NCBI GenBank assembly: GCA_009841225.1
Contig: VXMF01000022.1
Span: 1-64,000, forward strand
Direction of reading: 5' to 3'
Source: Terriglobia bacterium
GTDB lineage: Bacteria; Acidobacteriota; Terriglobia; Bryobacterales; UBA6623
Length of the DNA: 64,000 bases
Positions 19,407-28,564 of this stretch are shown here, piece by piece; position 1 is the first letter of the stretch; each line of letters begins with the position of its first letter. The notes beneath the pieces are model-generated. The model searched no databases. It saw nothing but the letters and a program-made list of their open reading frames with translations, and was not told where the DNA came from. A program made the position numbers and the translations under genes.

Positions 19407-20597
19407 CTAGAAGTCCTCCCCGGCCGGATCCCAAGCCTCAAGATATTTCAATCCCGTGCCGGTGTTGTAAATCGCCAGTTCGTCGTCCGGGAGCAAGAAA
19501 CCCTCGTGCAACAGGCGCTGGGCGGCCGCCACGCACGCCGCGCCTTCGGGGGCGCCAAAGATGCCTTCCGTCTGCGCCAGCATCCGGCCAGCATCCAACA
19601 TGTCTTGATCCGAGACCGCAACGGCGGTGCCGCCACTCTCGCGCACGGCGTTGAGCACTAGGAAATCGCCAAGTGCCTTTGGCACGCGCAGGCCGCTGGC
19701 CACAGTAGCGGCGTTGTCCCAATAACGTGATTCATTCGCGCCAGCGTCCCAAGCGCGCACGATGGGGGCGCACCCTGCCGCTTGCACGGAGATCATCTTG
19801 GGGCGCTTGGGGCCGATCCAACCCAAGCTCTCGAGTTCGGAAAAGGCCTTCCACATGCCGATCAGGCCCACTCCCCCGCCCGTGGGATAGAACACCGCGT
19901 CCGGCAATCGCCAGCCGAGCTGCTCGGCCAATTCAAGCCCCATGGTCTTCTTGCCCTCGATGCGATACGGCTCCTTGAGCGTGGACACATCGAACCAACC
20001 CTCGCTGGGGCCGCGCTCGGCGACGATCCGGCCGCAGTCGCTGATCAGTCCGTCTACCAAGGTGACGTTGGCACCCATCGATTGGCACTCGACCACGTTG
20101 GCACGCGGGACGTCGCGCGGCATGAACAGGTTTGCTTCCAGTCCGGCCCGGGCAGCATAGGCCGCTAGGGCGCTGGCCGCGTTGCCGGCCGAAGGCGCGC
20201 CAAACTTCCTCACGCCCATTTCGTTGGCCAAGGATACGGCGGCGGCCATGCCGCGGGCCTTGAAGGTCCCGGTCGGATTCGCGCTCTCGTCCTTGATCAA
20301 CGCTCGCCGGCACCCCAGCCGCTTCGCCAGACGCGGCGTGTCCAAGAGCGGCGTCATGCCCTCGCCGAGGGTCACCAGATGTGCCAAGTCGCGGAGCGGC
20401 AGCAACGGCGCATAACGCCACAGCGAGCTCGGCCCCAGCGCGATGCGGTCGCGGTCCAGTTCGCGCCTGGCACGCTCCAAGTCGTAGCGCACCAGCAGGG
20501 GCGCTCCACTGGCGGAAAGGTTGGCGAGCTTTCCTGCGGGCAATCGCTCGCCGGTCTTGCTGCACTCTAGATGGGATACGTACGTCCTATGATGCAA
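19407..20597 (-). CDS. thrC: Threonine synthase (PLP-dependent), TTG start suggested
   Basis: GEGMTPLLDTPRLAKRLG, KDESANPTGTFKARGMAAAVS, GNAASALAAYAARAG, YPTGGGVGLIGMWKAF. Start uncertain (ORF open to 20669). Confidence 0.82.
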   Translation of the reverse strand: MHHRTYVSHLECSKTGERLPAGKLANLSASGAPLLVRYDLERARRELDRDRIALGPSSLWRYAPLLPLRDLAHLVTLGEGMTPLLDTPRLAKRLGCRRALIKDESANPTGTFKARGMAAAVSLANEMGVRKFGAPSAGNAASALAAYAARAGLEANLFMPRDVPRANVVECQSMGANVTLVDGLISDCGRIVAERGPSEGWFDVSTLKEPYRIEGKKTMGLELAEQLGWRLPDAVFYPTGGGVGLIGMWKAFSELESLGWIGPKRPKMISVQAAGCAPIVRAWDAGANESRYWDNAATVASGLRVPKALGDFLVLNAVRESGGTAVAVSDQDMLDAGRMLAQTEGIFGAPEGAACVAAAQRLLHEGFLLPDDELAIYNTGTGLKYLEAWDPAGEDF

Positions 20598-20607
20598 GTA
20601 CGCAAGT

Positions 20608-21330
20608 ATGCAACAGCGTCTCGCATGGCGTCTACTGACCTCGCTGTTGATCGCGTGGACAGTGTGCACGGCAGATACCGTCGTGTTGCGCAGCGGCTAT
20701 CGCTTGTCGGTCCAAGGCCACGAGGCGAGCAACGGAAAGATCCGCCTGCTCATGCCCAATGGCGGCTGGATTGCGGTGCTGGAGGCGGACGTGGACCGGA
20801 TCGAGCCCGACCCTCCGCAGCCGCACGCGAAACCGCCCGTCGCAAGCAGCAACGCTGCATCCGATGAGAGTGATGCGCTGGAGAGCGCGATCACCCGGTT
20901 CTCGGCCGAGGCGGGGCTGCCCCCAGGCCTAGTCCGGGCCATCGTCTGGGCAGAGTCGGACTTCCAGCAAGGAGCCGTCTCCCCCAAGGGCGCGATCGGG
21001 CTGATGCAACTGATGCCCGAGACGGCTGCCGAACTCGGCGTCAACCCGCGGGACTCGGAACAGAACCTGCAGGGCGGCACTGCCTACTTGCGCCAGATGC
21101 TGGACCGCTTCGAGGGCGATCCAGAGCAACTCCTGAAGGCGCTGGCGGCATACAACGCCGGCCCCGGACAGGTCGCCCGGCACGGCGGGGTCCCCCCGTT
21201 TCCGGAAACCGCCGCCTACGTCCGGCGCGTCCTGCGCCGCTATCTGGCCGACGGCAAGAATCCGCCTCACCGGAGCGCTGAGCAGGCCCCGCCCGCGGAC
21301 CGAGACCCCGGTACGCCGCCAGAGGACTGA
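20608..21330 (+). CDS. Secreted lytic transglycosylase (SLT domain)
   Basis: IVWAESDFQQGAVSPKGAIGLMQLMPETA, ALAAYNAGPGQV, signal peptide. Confidence 0.88.
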   Translation: MQQRLAWRLLTSLLIAWTVCTADTVVLRSGYRLSVQGHEASNGKIRLLMPNGGWIAVLEADVDRIEPDPPQPHAKPPVASSNAASDESDALESAITRFSAEAGLPPGLVRAIVWAESDFQQGAVSPKGAIGLMQLMPETAAELGVNPRDSEQNLQGGTAYLRQMLDRFEGDPEQLLKALAAYNAGPGQVARHGGVPPFPETAAYVRRVLRRYLADGKNPPHRSAEQAPPADRDPGTPPED

Positions 21331-21415
21331 CGCGCCGCCCCGGACGCCTGCAGTCCATCCGAAACTTGCCCACGCGCCGACCTATACTCAATGCTTGGTC
21401 TCAAAACTGCCTGCA

Positions 21416-22594
21416 ATGAAGCCACAGACGACTCTTGTCCATGCCGGCGAACGGCGACCTCTCGGCAGCTACATTCCCGTCTCGACCCCCATCTTCGCCT
21501 CTTCGAGTTTTTTCTACCCAACCACAGAGGAACTGGCGGATGTCTTCGCGGAGCGCTTGCCGGGCGAGACCTACGCCCGCATGGGCAACCCGACTAGCAG
21601 CGCCTTGGAAGAGCAAGTCGCGGCCGTCGAGGACGGGCACGCAGCCATCGCTACCGCGTCCGGCATGGCAGCCGTACATCTGGCCGTTATGACCGGGCTG
21701 CTGGATCGGCGCCAAGCCATCGTCGCAGCCGACGTGCTCTACGGCGGCACGCTCGAACTGCTGCGGACCGTGCTGCCGTCAGAGGGTGTCGAAGTCCGCT
21801 TCTGCGACTTCTGCGACTTGGAAGCGGTCGAAGCGGCCGTGCGGGAAGTGCGCCCGGCACTGCTGCTGACCGAGACGATCTCTAATCCCGCGCTTCGGGT
21901 CGCTCGTCTAGATCGCCTCAAGGAAATCGCCAGCGAAAACGATGCCCTCTTCTTGGTGGACAACACCTTCACGCCGCTGCTGATCAAGCCGTTCGACCAT
22001 GGAGCGGACATGGTTATCCACAGTGCAACGAAGTACCTGGGAGGCCACGGGGACGTTCTGTCCGGGGCTGTCGTTGTCCCGGAAGAGCATGCAGAGGCCC
22101 TGCGGCAGACCCACCGTTGCCTGGGTGGAAACCTGGGACCGTTCGAAGCCTACCTGACCATGCGCGGGATCAAGACGCTGCCTCTGCGCATGCGGCGCCA
22201 CTGTGCCAACGCCCGCCTGGTTTTCGAAGGGCTGCAGGGGCATCCCAAGATCGAGCGGCTCATCTTTCCGGGCGACCCGCAACACCCTGACATTGACGCA
22301 GTGCGCAGGCTGATGCCCCCAGGCGAAGCGGGCGGCGCGGTCGGCATCGACGTCAAGGGGGGGAGCGATGGTGCCTGCGCGTTCTTGGACGGGCTGCGGC
22401 TGGCCGCTACCTCCGCCAGCATCGGCGACCTAACGACATTGGCTCTTCACCCGTCAAGCGCGACGCACCGCATGCTAACGCCAGAAGCGCGGATGGCATT
22501 GGGCATTACCGATGGGTTGGTGCGCCTTTCCGTGGGCGCCGAGCACATCGACGACATCATGGCCGACCTCTTCCAAGCACTGGAAAAAGCATGA
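21416..22594 (+). CDS. Trans-sulfuration PLP enzyme (cystathionine gamma-synthase/lyase or Met gamma-lyase family)
   Basis: VIHSATKYLGGHGDVLSG PLP-lysine motif; YARMGNPTSSALEEQVA. Confidence 0.88.
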   Translation: MKPQTTLVHAGERRPLGSYIPVSTPIFASSSFFYPTTEELADVFAERLPGETYARMGNPTSSALEEQVAAVEDGHAAIATASGMAAVHLAVMTGLLDRRQAIVAADVLYGGTLELLRTVLPSEGVEVRFCDFCDLEAVEAAVREVRPALLLTETISNPALRVARLDRLKEIASENDALFLVDNTFTPLLIKPFDHGADMVIHSATKYLGGHGDVLSGAVVVPEEHAEALRQTHRCLGGNLGPFEAYLTMRGIKTLPLRMRRHCANARLVFEGLQGHPKIERLIFPGDPQHPDIDAVRRLMPPGEAGGAVGIDVKGGSDGACAFLDGLRLAATSASIGDLTTLALHPSSATHRMLTPEARMALGITDGLVRLSVGAEHIDDIMADLFQALEKA

Positions 22595-23793
22595 AGCAGC
22601 AGACACTCGCCATTCACGCCTGCGCGCGGAACGCGGGCGAAAACGAGCGCTTCGTGGCCTCGGCACCGCCTCTTGAAACCGCCGCCAGCTTCCACTACAG
22701 GAGCGCCGCCGACCTGACAGCGGTCGCGAATGGCGAAATCGACGGATTCGTCTACCAACGCTACGGCAATCCATCCGCGGACGCCCTCCAGCGCCAGATC
22801 GCCGCCCTCGATAGTGCCGCCAGCGCGTTGGCGTGCAGTTCTGGCATGGCCGCGATGCACATCGGCTTGCTCACGGCCTTGCGCGACCGGCCCAAGACGA
22901 TTCTGGCGGCCAACGTGTTGTTCGGCCAAACCTTCCAGCTGCTGCAGCTGATGGAGCAGCAGGGCTTCCTGGCGCGCTTCGCCGACCCGTGCGACCTGGC
23001 CCAGTTCGAGGCCGCGCTCGACCAAGCTGAAACTGGCTGCATCCTGATCGAGACCATTTCCAACCCCCTCCTGCGCGTTCCGCAGATCGACGCAATCGCC
23101 AAGATCGCCGCCCAACGCGGAGTGCCGGTGGTCGTGGATGCGACGTTTGCCCCGCCCGTGATGAGTCGTCCCCTCGAGTCCGGCGCTACCGCGGTCGTCC
23201 ACAGCGTGACCAAGTATCTGGCCGGCCACGCCGACGTCCTCGGCGGCATCGTGACTTGCGGCGAGGCGAATGCTGAGTACATGCAGGAGCTTGGTCGCCA
23301 CTTCGGGGCGAACCTCGGCCCGTTTCAGTGTTTCTTGGCCGCTCGCGGGATCAAGACGCTGCCAATGCGCATGGAGGAGCACTGCCGCAATGCCCTGCTC
23401 GTCGCTCGGGCACTAGAGCGCCACCCGCACGTGGGCGCCGTCCACTATCCCGGACTCGCCAGCCATCCCGATCAGGCCGTTGCGGAGCGACAGTTCGATC
23501 GGGACACGCAAGGCGCGACGATGTCCGGCGGCATTGTCAGCTTCGAAGTGCTCGACGCGGATCAAGCGAAGACGTTCCGCTTCATGAACGCCCTGCGGCT
23601 CGTGGTCCGCACGCTGAGCTTGGGAGACGTGCACTCGCTGATCACGCACCCGGCCACGACCACCCATCGAAACATCGGAGAGAAACGCCGCCAGAGACTG
23701 GGAATTACCGACAACATGGTGCGGTTCTCGGTCGGAATCGAGGATCCCGACGACATAGTGGCCGACGTGGCGCAGGCACTGGAATGCGTCTAG
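22591..23793 (+). CDS. Second trans-sulfuration PLP enzyme, ATGA overlap with the previous gene
   Basis: VVHSVTKYLAGHADVLGG; VYQRYGNPSADALQRQIA; LGPFQCFLAARGIKTLPMRMEEHC. Confidence 0.88.
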   Translation: MKQQTLAIHACARNAGENERFVASAPPLETAASFHYRSAADLTAVANGEIDGFVYQRYGNPSADALQRQIAALDSAASALACSSGMAAMHIGLLTALRDRPKTILAANVLFGQTFQLLQLMEQQGFLARFADPCDLAQFEAALDQAETGCILIETISNPLLRVPQIDAIAKIAAQRGVPVVVDATFAPPVMSRPLESGATAVVHSVTKYLAGHADVLGGIVTCGEANAEYMQELGRHFGANLGPFQCFLAARGIKTLPMRMEEHCRNALLVARALERHPHVGAVHYPGLASHPDQAVAERQFDRDTQGATMSGGIVSFEVLDADQAKTFRFMNALRLVVRTLSLGDVHSLITHPATTTHRNIGEKRRQRLGITDNMVRFSVGIEDPDDIVADVAQALECV

Positions 23794-23985
23794 TGTCCAC
23801 GGCGCGGTTGGCACGCGCAACAGCAAGGGCACAGTCTTGCCCAGAACTTATTCAGCCTAGTCGCGCTGAATCCACCCCGGGACCACCTCGGACGCAGCCG
23901 CATGGGCGCTCGGGAACCTGGAGCCTCAAGGCGGGGTCTACATCGATCGCTTCACTGGCGTTCGCGCCATTCAGAGAGGGCCAAG

Positions 23986-25032
23986 ATGGCAATCAAGTCG
24001 ATCTGTCGCTCCGCCATAGTGGCTATTGCAGCAACGGGCCTCTGTACGTCGGCGTTCGCGCAGGATCTGCGCCGCGAGGCGTTCGCAGGCCGCAACATCA
24101 CACAGGACGAGGCCGCATCGCTCGAATCGCAGCTTGTCGAGCGCCCTAGAGACCTGATCGCACGTGCGCGGTTGGTCGGCTACTACCGCCGTCAGCAGTT
24201 CCGGAACGATGCGGCCCGCGCCAACCACGTAGCGCACGTCATTTGGTTGATCAAGAACGCACCCGAAGCTAACGTGCTGGCTGGCCCTGAGGCTCTCATC
24301 TATAAGGCCTTTGCGGCTGATGGCTACGCGAAAGGCAAGGACGCTTGGTCTTGGCATCTCGAGAACGATCCGAACAACCTCAGGATCTTGAAGCACGCGG
24401 CGAACTTCCTTAGACTCGATGATCGACAGCTCGCAATCCAGATGTTCAATCGCGCCCAGTCCCTTGATCCAGAGAACCCGGACTGGGCCCAGCAGTTGGG
24501 GCACCTTCACCAGCTAGACAGCAGGCTACGCGATGGCACGCGAGATCCAGCGGCTGCCAAGCGAGCGCTTGCACAATTCGAACGCGCCTATGAACTGTCC
24601 GACGAGTTGCGACGCGGGTACCTGTTGAGGCATCTCGGCACTTCAGCGTTTCAGGCCGGGAGTATCGAAAAGGCCGGGGCGTATGCGGAGGAAATGCTGG
24701 AAGGGAACGCTGAGGGTTGGAATCACGGCAACCGGATCCACTTCGGCAACCTCATCCTAGGCCGAATCGCGCTCTTGGAACGAGACATAGAGGAGGCCAA
24801 GTCTCGCTTGGTCGCGTCCGGCGAAACACCGGGTTCGCCTCAGCTGAATTCCTTCGGGCCAGACATGACGTTGGCACGGGACCTGCTCGAGCACGGCGAA
24901 ACCAACGTTGTGCTTGAATACCTCGCGCTGTGCTCGAAATTCTGGAAACTCCACCGCGGCGATCTCGAGCGCTGGATCGCCCAAATCAAGGATGGGAAGA
25001 CACCGGACTTCGGACGCAGCTTGAGGTTTTGA
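23986..25032 (+). CDS. Secreted TPR-like protein
   Basis: Signal peptide MAIKSICRSAIVAIAATGLCTSAFAQ; helical repeat spacing (MFNRAQSLDPENPDWAQQLGHLHQL). Confidence 0.6.
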   Translation: MAIKSICRSAIVAIAATGLCTSAFAQDLRREAFAGRNITQDEAASLESQLVERPRDLIARARLVGYYRRQQFRNDAARANHVAHVIWLIKNAPEANVLAGPEALIYKAFAADGYAKGKDAWSWHLENDPNNLRILKHAANFLRLDDRQLAIQMFNRAQSLDPENPDWAQQLGHLHQLDSRLRDGTRDPAAAKRALAQFERAYELSDELRRGYLLRHLGTSAFQAGSIEKAGAYAEEMLEGNAEGWNHGNRIHFGNLILGRIALLERDIEEAKSRLVASGETPGSPQLNSFGPDMTLARDLLEHGETNVVLEYLALCSKFWKLHRGDLERWIAQIKDGKTPDFGRSLRF

Positions 25033-25155
25033 CGGCACGTGGAAAACGAGGTAGCTATCTCAGCCGACCAGCCGCAAGGCGTGATTCGGCGCACAGTGAG
25101 AACCATGATCTTGCCCGTGTCGTGGGATTCGCCGATCTTGATCGGCAAGCGCAGG

Positions 25156-26706
25156 TCAGGGTAGCTTACAGGTGTAGCTGGACTCTTGATCCGGATCCCC
25201 GCCAGTGAATTCGGCACGTTCGGGGTAGACACACAGCGGTCGGGCGCTGGCTATCTTGCCCTCTGTGATCTTCACCGCGGTCAGCGAGTCCGGAGCGTCG
25301 CCATCTTCAACCCAGCTCTCCAACGCATCCAGCCAATCGACGCGATCGGGTCCGGGGCCACCTGCGCAATGAAATACCCCGGGCATGAGGTAGAAGCGGA
25401 AATAGTCCCGGATGTCGGGATCTAGTGCCTCGGCCGCCTCGAAATACTCGATCGAGCCAAGCGCCGTCAGCGCCGCATCTGACCAGCCGTGCCAAAGCAA
25501 CAGCTTGCCGCCGGCCCGCCCGAAGCCCGCCAGGTCAGGATCGGTGGCGTCTAGGAATGATTCAAGATGCGCTGCGTCCTTGCCATAGTCGTCAAAATCG
25601 TACGTGGAGTAGTCGAACTCGGGATCTTGGAAAACCAGGTACTTGAAGCCCTGCGTCGCGAACCCGAACTGCGAGCTCGGCTCTCCGTAAGAAGCCATCA
25701 AGCGACGACTAGGCCCGGTAATCCAGGCCTGCCAAGCTCCGGGGGCGGACTCGCCACCGAAAGGAAAGCCCGGATAGATCTGTCCGTCGGCGTTGCGCGG
25801 CCCGCCGTAGACCGCAGCAATCGCCTCGCGCTGGCGGATGGTGAGGCAGTTGTCCGACGACGACTCGCCGGCGCAAACCGGCAGGTCGCTCAGCTTGAAG
25901 TCACAATCTCGGGGATCGTTGAGGAAGCCGTCCTCGACTCCGTCACGAGCATCGCACCGCCGGAGGATCTCAGATTCGAGCAGCCGTCGGTTCTGCGGCG
26001 TGATGACAGGTTCCGTCAGGGCGTCGGGATCGGGGAAGATGCGCTGCATGTTGTAGGCAAAGGAGGCCAGCACGCCGCTGAAGTCGTGGGCCGGCGCACC
26101 TGCAACGATCCCGTCAAAGTCGTCGGGAAAGCGCTGGGCGGACATCATGGCTTGCCGACCGCCGTTGGAGCAGCCCATGAAGTACGCCCGCTCGGCCGGC
26201 TCCCCGTAGTAGGCGCGGACGATCGCCTTGGCGGCTTCGGTCGTTCGATGCACGGCCAGGTAGCCGTAGTTGACCCGACGTTCCGGCTGTCGGTAGGCCC
26301 ACTCCGCCCGGATGCCATCGCCTTGATGACCGGTATCGGTCGCCGCGGTCGCGTACCCGCGATTGACCGAGAAGCGCCCCTGATAGCCGAGACTGCCGAC
26401 AAAGCCGCCGCCCCCTCCCATGAGAAACTTGCCGTTCCAATCGTCCGGCAGCAATACCTCGAAGCGGATCTCGCCGCCGATCACGCCGGTGACCTTGCAG
26501 TGCGGCACCGTGGCGCGCGGCGAGCGCGAGGGCACTCCCTCAGGCAAGTCCTCGGCTTGAGCCTCCTCACCCTGCGAGGCTACGGCCTCTTGGATGCCGA
26601 TGTCGGGGAGCTGCAGTTCCGCCAAGGCTGCGCAATCCTGCGCGCTGAGGGTTCCGGCGGACATGCTGCCTGCGGCCAGCAAAGCAATCTTTATCGTGCT
26701 TCTCAA
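25156..26706 (-). CDS. Tannase/feruloyl esterase family hydrolase, TTG start
   Basis: YFMGCSNGGRQAMMSAQRFPDDFDGIVAGAPAHDF; LLLWHGWSDAAL; signal peptide; RBS AAGGAG upstream of TTG. Confidence 0.85.
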   Translation of the reverse strand: MRSTIKIALLAAGSMSAGTLSAQDCAALAELQLPDIGIQEAVASQGEEAQAEDLPEGVPSRSPRATVPHCKVTGVIGGEIRFEVLLPDDWNGKFLMGGGGGFVGSLGYQGRFSVNRGYATAATDTGHQGDGIRAEWAYRQPERRVNYGYLAVHRTTEAAKAIVRAYYGEPAERAYFMGCSNGGRQAMMSAQRFPDDFDGIVAGAPAHDFSGVLASFAYNMQRIFPDPDALTEPVITPQNRRLLESEILRRCDARDGVEDGFLNDPRDCDFKLSDLPVCAGESSSDNCLTIRQREAIAAVYGGPRNADGQIYPGFPFGGESAPGAWQAWITGPSRRLMASYGEPSSQFGFATQGFKYLVFQDPEFDYSTYDFDDYGKDAAHLESFLDATDPDLAGFGRAGGKLLLWHGWSDAALTALGSIEYFEAAEALDPDIRDYFRFYLMPGVFHCAGGPGPDRVDWLDALESWVEDGDAPDSLTAVKITEGKIASARPLCVYPERAEFTGGDPDQESSYTCKLP

Positions 26707-26813
26707 AACAGGGACTCCTTGACGTCGGCGCGCGTCAACGCCGACGGCGTAGTTGAGCGTATCAGACCGGGCACACTTGACAGCAGCGGTCGCTATGGCT
26801 GAATCTACGGCAC

Positions 26814-27656
26814 ATGCGAAGACGCGAATGGATGATGGCCGCTCTGGCCTCCGCCGCACTACCCCTGCAAGGTGACAACCACAAGATCGAACGCGCCATC
26901 ATCGACAGCATGCTGCCAAAGGACCTGCCATTGGTCGATCGCTTCAAGCTGGCCGTCGAGGTCGGGTTCAAGTCGATGGAAGTTCGCACGGTCGAGGACG
27001 ACGCCGATGCGCAAGCGATCCACGACGCGGCCCAAGCCGCGGGTCTCCGCATCCACTCGGTGATGAACCAGACCCACTGGCGCCACCCCCTGTCCTCGCC
27101 GGACCCCGCAGATGTCGAAGCCTGCGTGGTCGGCATGCGAGCATCATTGCGTCAAGCCCAACTCTACGGTGCCAACGCTGTCTTGCTGGTTCCGGCAGTC
27201 GTGCGCTCGGACACGACCTACGAACAAGCCTGGGAGCGCTCCCAAGCCGAAATCCGCAAGCTCATCCCGCTGGCCGAAGAACACAACGTGATGATTGCCG
27301 TCGAAGACGTCTGGAACAAGTTCCTCCTTACGGCTCGCGACTTCCGCCAGTACATCGACGAGTTCAACCACCCCATGGTCAAGGCTTACTTCGACGTGGG
27401 CAATATAGTCCACTACGCGGTACCGGAGCACTGGATCCACGAACTGGGCGACCGCATCGTGAAGGTGCATCTTAAGGACTACTCGCGCCGCGAGGGCTTC
27501 GTCAACCTTGGCGACGGCGATGTCGATTGGCCAGCTGTGCGCGAAGCCTTCGCCGCGGTCGGCTACAATGCCGAGGCAACCGTGGAATTGCGCGGCGGCG
27601 ACCGCGCCTATCTGGCCGACCTAGGCCAGCGAGTGGATCGCCTGTTAGGCCTGTAG
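26814..27656 (+). CDS. Sugar phosphate isomerase/epimerase (TIM barrel)
   Basis: GFKSMEVRTVED, VMIAVEDVWNKFLL, KAYFDVGNIVHY, VKVHLKDYSRREGFVNLGDGDVDW. Confidence 0.85.
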   Translation: MRRREWMMAALASAALPLQGDNHKIERAIIDSMLPKDLPLVDRFKLAVEVGFKSMEVRTVEDDADAQAIHDAAQAAGLRIHSVMNQTHWRHPLSSPDPADVEACVVGMRASLRQAQLYGANAVLLVPAVVRSDTTYEQAWERSQAEIRKLIPLAEEHNVMIAVEDVWNKFLLTARDFRQYIDEFNHPMVKAYFDVGNIVHYAVPEHWIHELGDRIVKVHLKDYSRREGFVNLGDGDVDWPAVREAFAAVGYNAEATVELRGGDRAYLADLGQRVDRLLGL

Positions 27657-27699
27657 CGGCTTGGCGGTCTGATCAGGCAAAGCATCGAAGGAGACGAAA

Positions 27700-28077
27700 G
27701 TGCACTGGCCATCAGCAACACACGCGCTACTGCGCATCATGACCGGCTTCTTGTTCGTTCCGCACGGCTATCAGAAGCTGTTCGGGCTCGGCGGCGTAGG
27801 CCCGAGAGAGGGTGCCCTGCCCTTGATCGCCGGCATCATCGAGGTGATCGGCGGGACCCTGATCGTGCTTGGCTGGCAGACCCGCTGGGTGGCTTTTCTG
27901 TGTTCGGGACTCATGGCGGCCGCCTATTTCATCGCGCACGCCTCCGACGCCTTTCTGCCCCTGCTCAACAGAGGTGAGACGGCCGTTCTGTACTGCTTCG
28001 TGTTCCTCTACTTTTGGGCCAACGGCTCCGGGGTCTGGTCGATCGACAGCCTGCTTGCCAAGCGCAAGAGCGGGTGA
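27700..28077 (+). CDS. DoxX family membrane protein, GTG start
   Basis: RIMTGFLFVPHGYQKLFG, LPLIAGIIEVIGGTLIVLGWQTRWVAFL. Confidence 0.85.
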   Translation: MHWPSATHALLRIMTGFLFVPHGYQKLFGLGGVGPREGALPLIAGIIEVIGGTLIVLGWQTRWVAFLCSGLMAAAYFIAHASDAFLPLLNRGETAVLYCFVFLYFWANGSGVWSIDSLLAKRKSG

Positions 28078-28106
28078 GCGCGGGCGCCTGCCCCGGATAG
28101 CGCCGC

Positions 28107-28250
28107 CTAGCTGAGGGCGGCGACTCGCTCCCTCGCGAAGGCCAGCACCCGTTCGCGATCCGCGAGCACGCCGTCGTGCCGCAGTTCGCGCAACTCTGCT
28201 AGGACCTTGCCGAAAACAGGGCCCGGCCCATACCGTGCGGCGATCAGTGC
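28107..28250 (-). pseudogene. Fragment duplicating the 3' end of the tRNA nucleotidyltransferase gene at 31793..33088
   Basis: IAARYGPGPVFGKVLAELRELRHDGVLADRERVLAFARERVAAL vs IAAGYEPGPVFGKVLAEVRELQHEGVLADREQALAFARGRVAAL; DNA similarity extends beyond the stop. Confidence 0.85.
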
Positions 28251-28564
28251 CGCGAGAACCGGGTCGACCAGGTCGGCTGGCCCGTTCTGGCAGCGGAGGT
28301 CCGCCACGGAGGTTGTCGAACCGATGCGCGATGGATTTCGGAGACCAGGCCGAGTACTGCCGGGGCGCATGGCGGCGTAGTCACCCTCTCGCGGCTGCGA
28401 GGGGGCAACGGAGCGATCTCATGCTCCCGCCAGCGCGAAGACAATCCGCACAGGTTGCGCAACTCCCGGGCACACGGACTCTACACCTCCGAGCCAAAAC
28501 CCGTCTGCTATGCTGCAACCACGTCATTGAGGTGACGGTTTCTGCCCGTGGCGAGGTCGGCGCA

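Noticed and set aside
19399-20669. Possible upstream ATG start for thrC at 20669
   Set aside because: Would run through the start and signal peptide of the divergent lytic transglycosylase; a TTG near 20597 is more plausible.
25567-26802. 411-aa plus-strand ORF
   Set aside because: Antisense to the tannase-family gene, no domain-like features.
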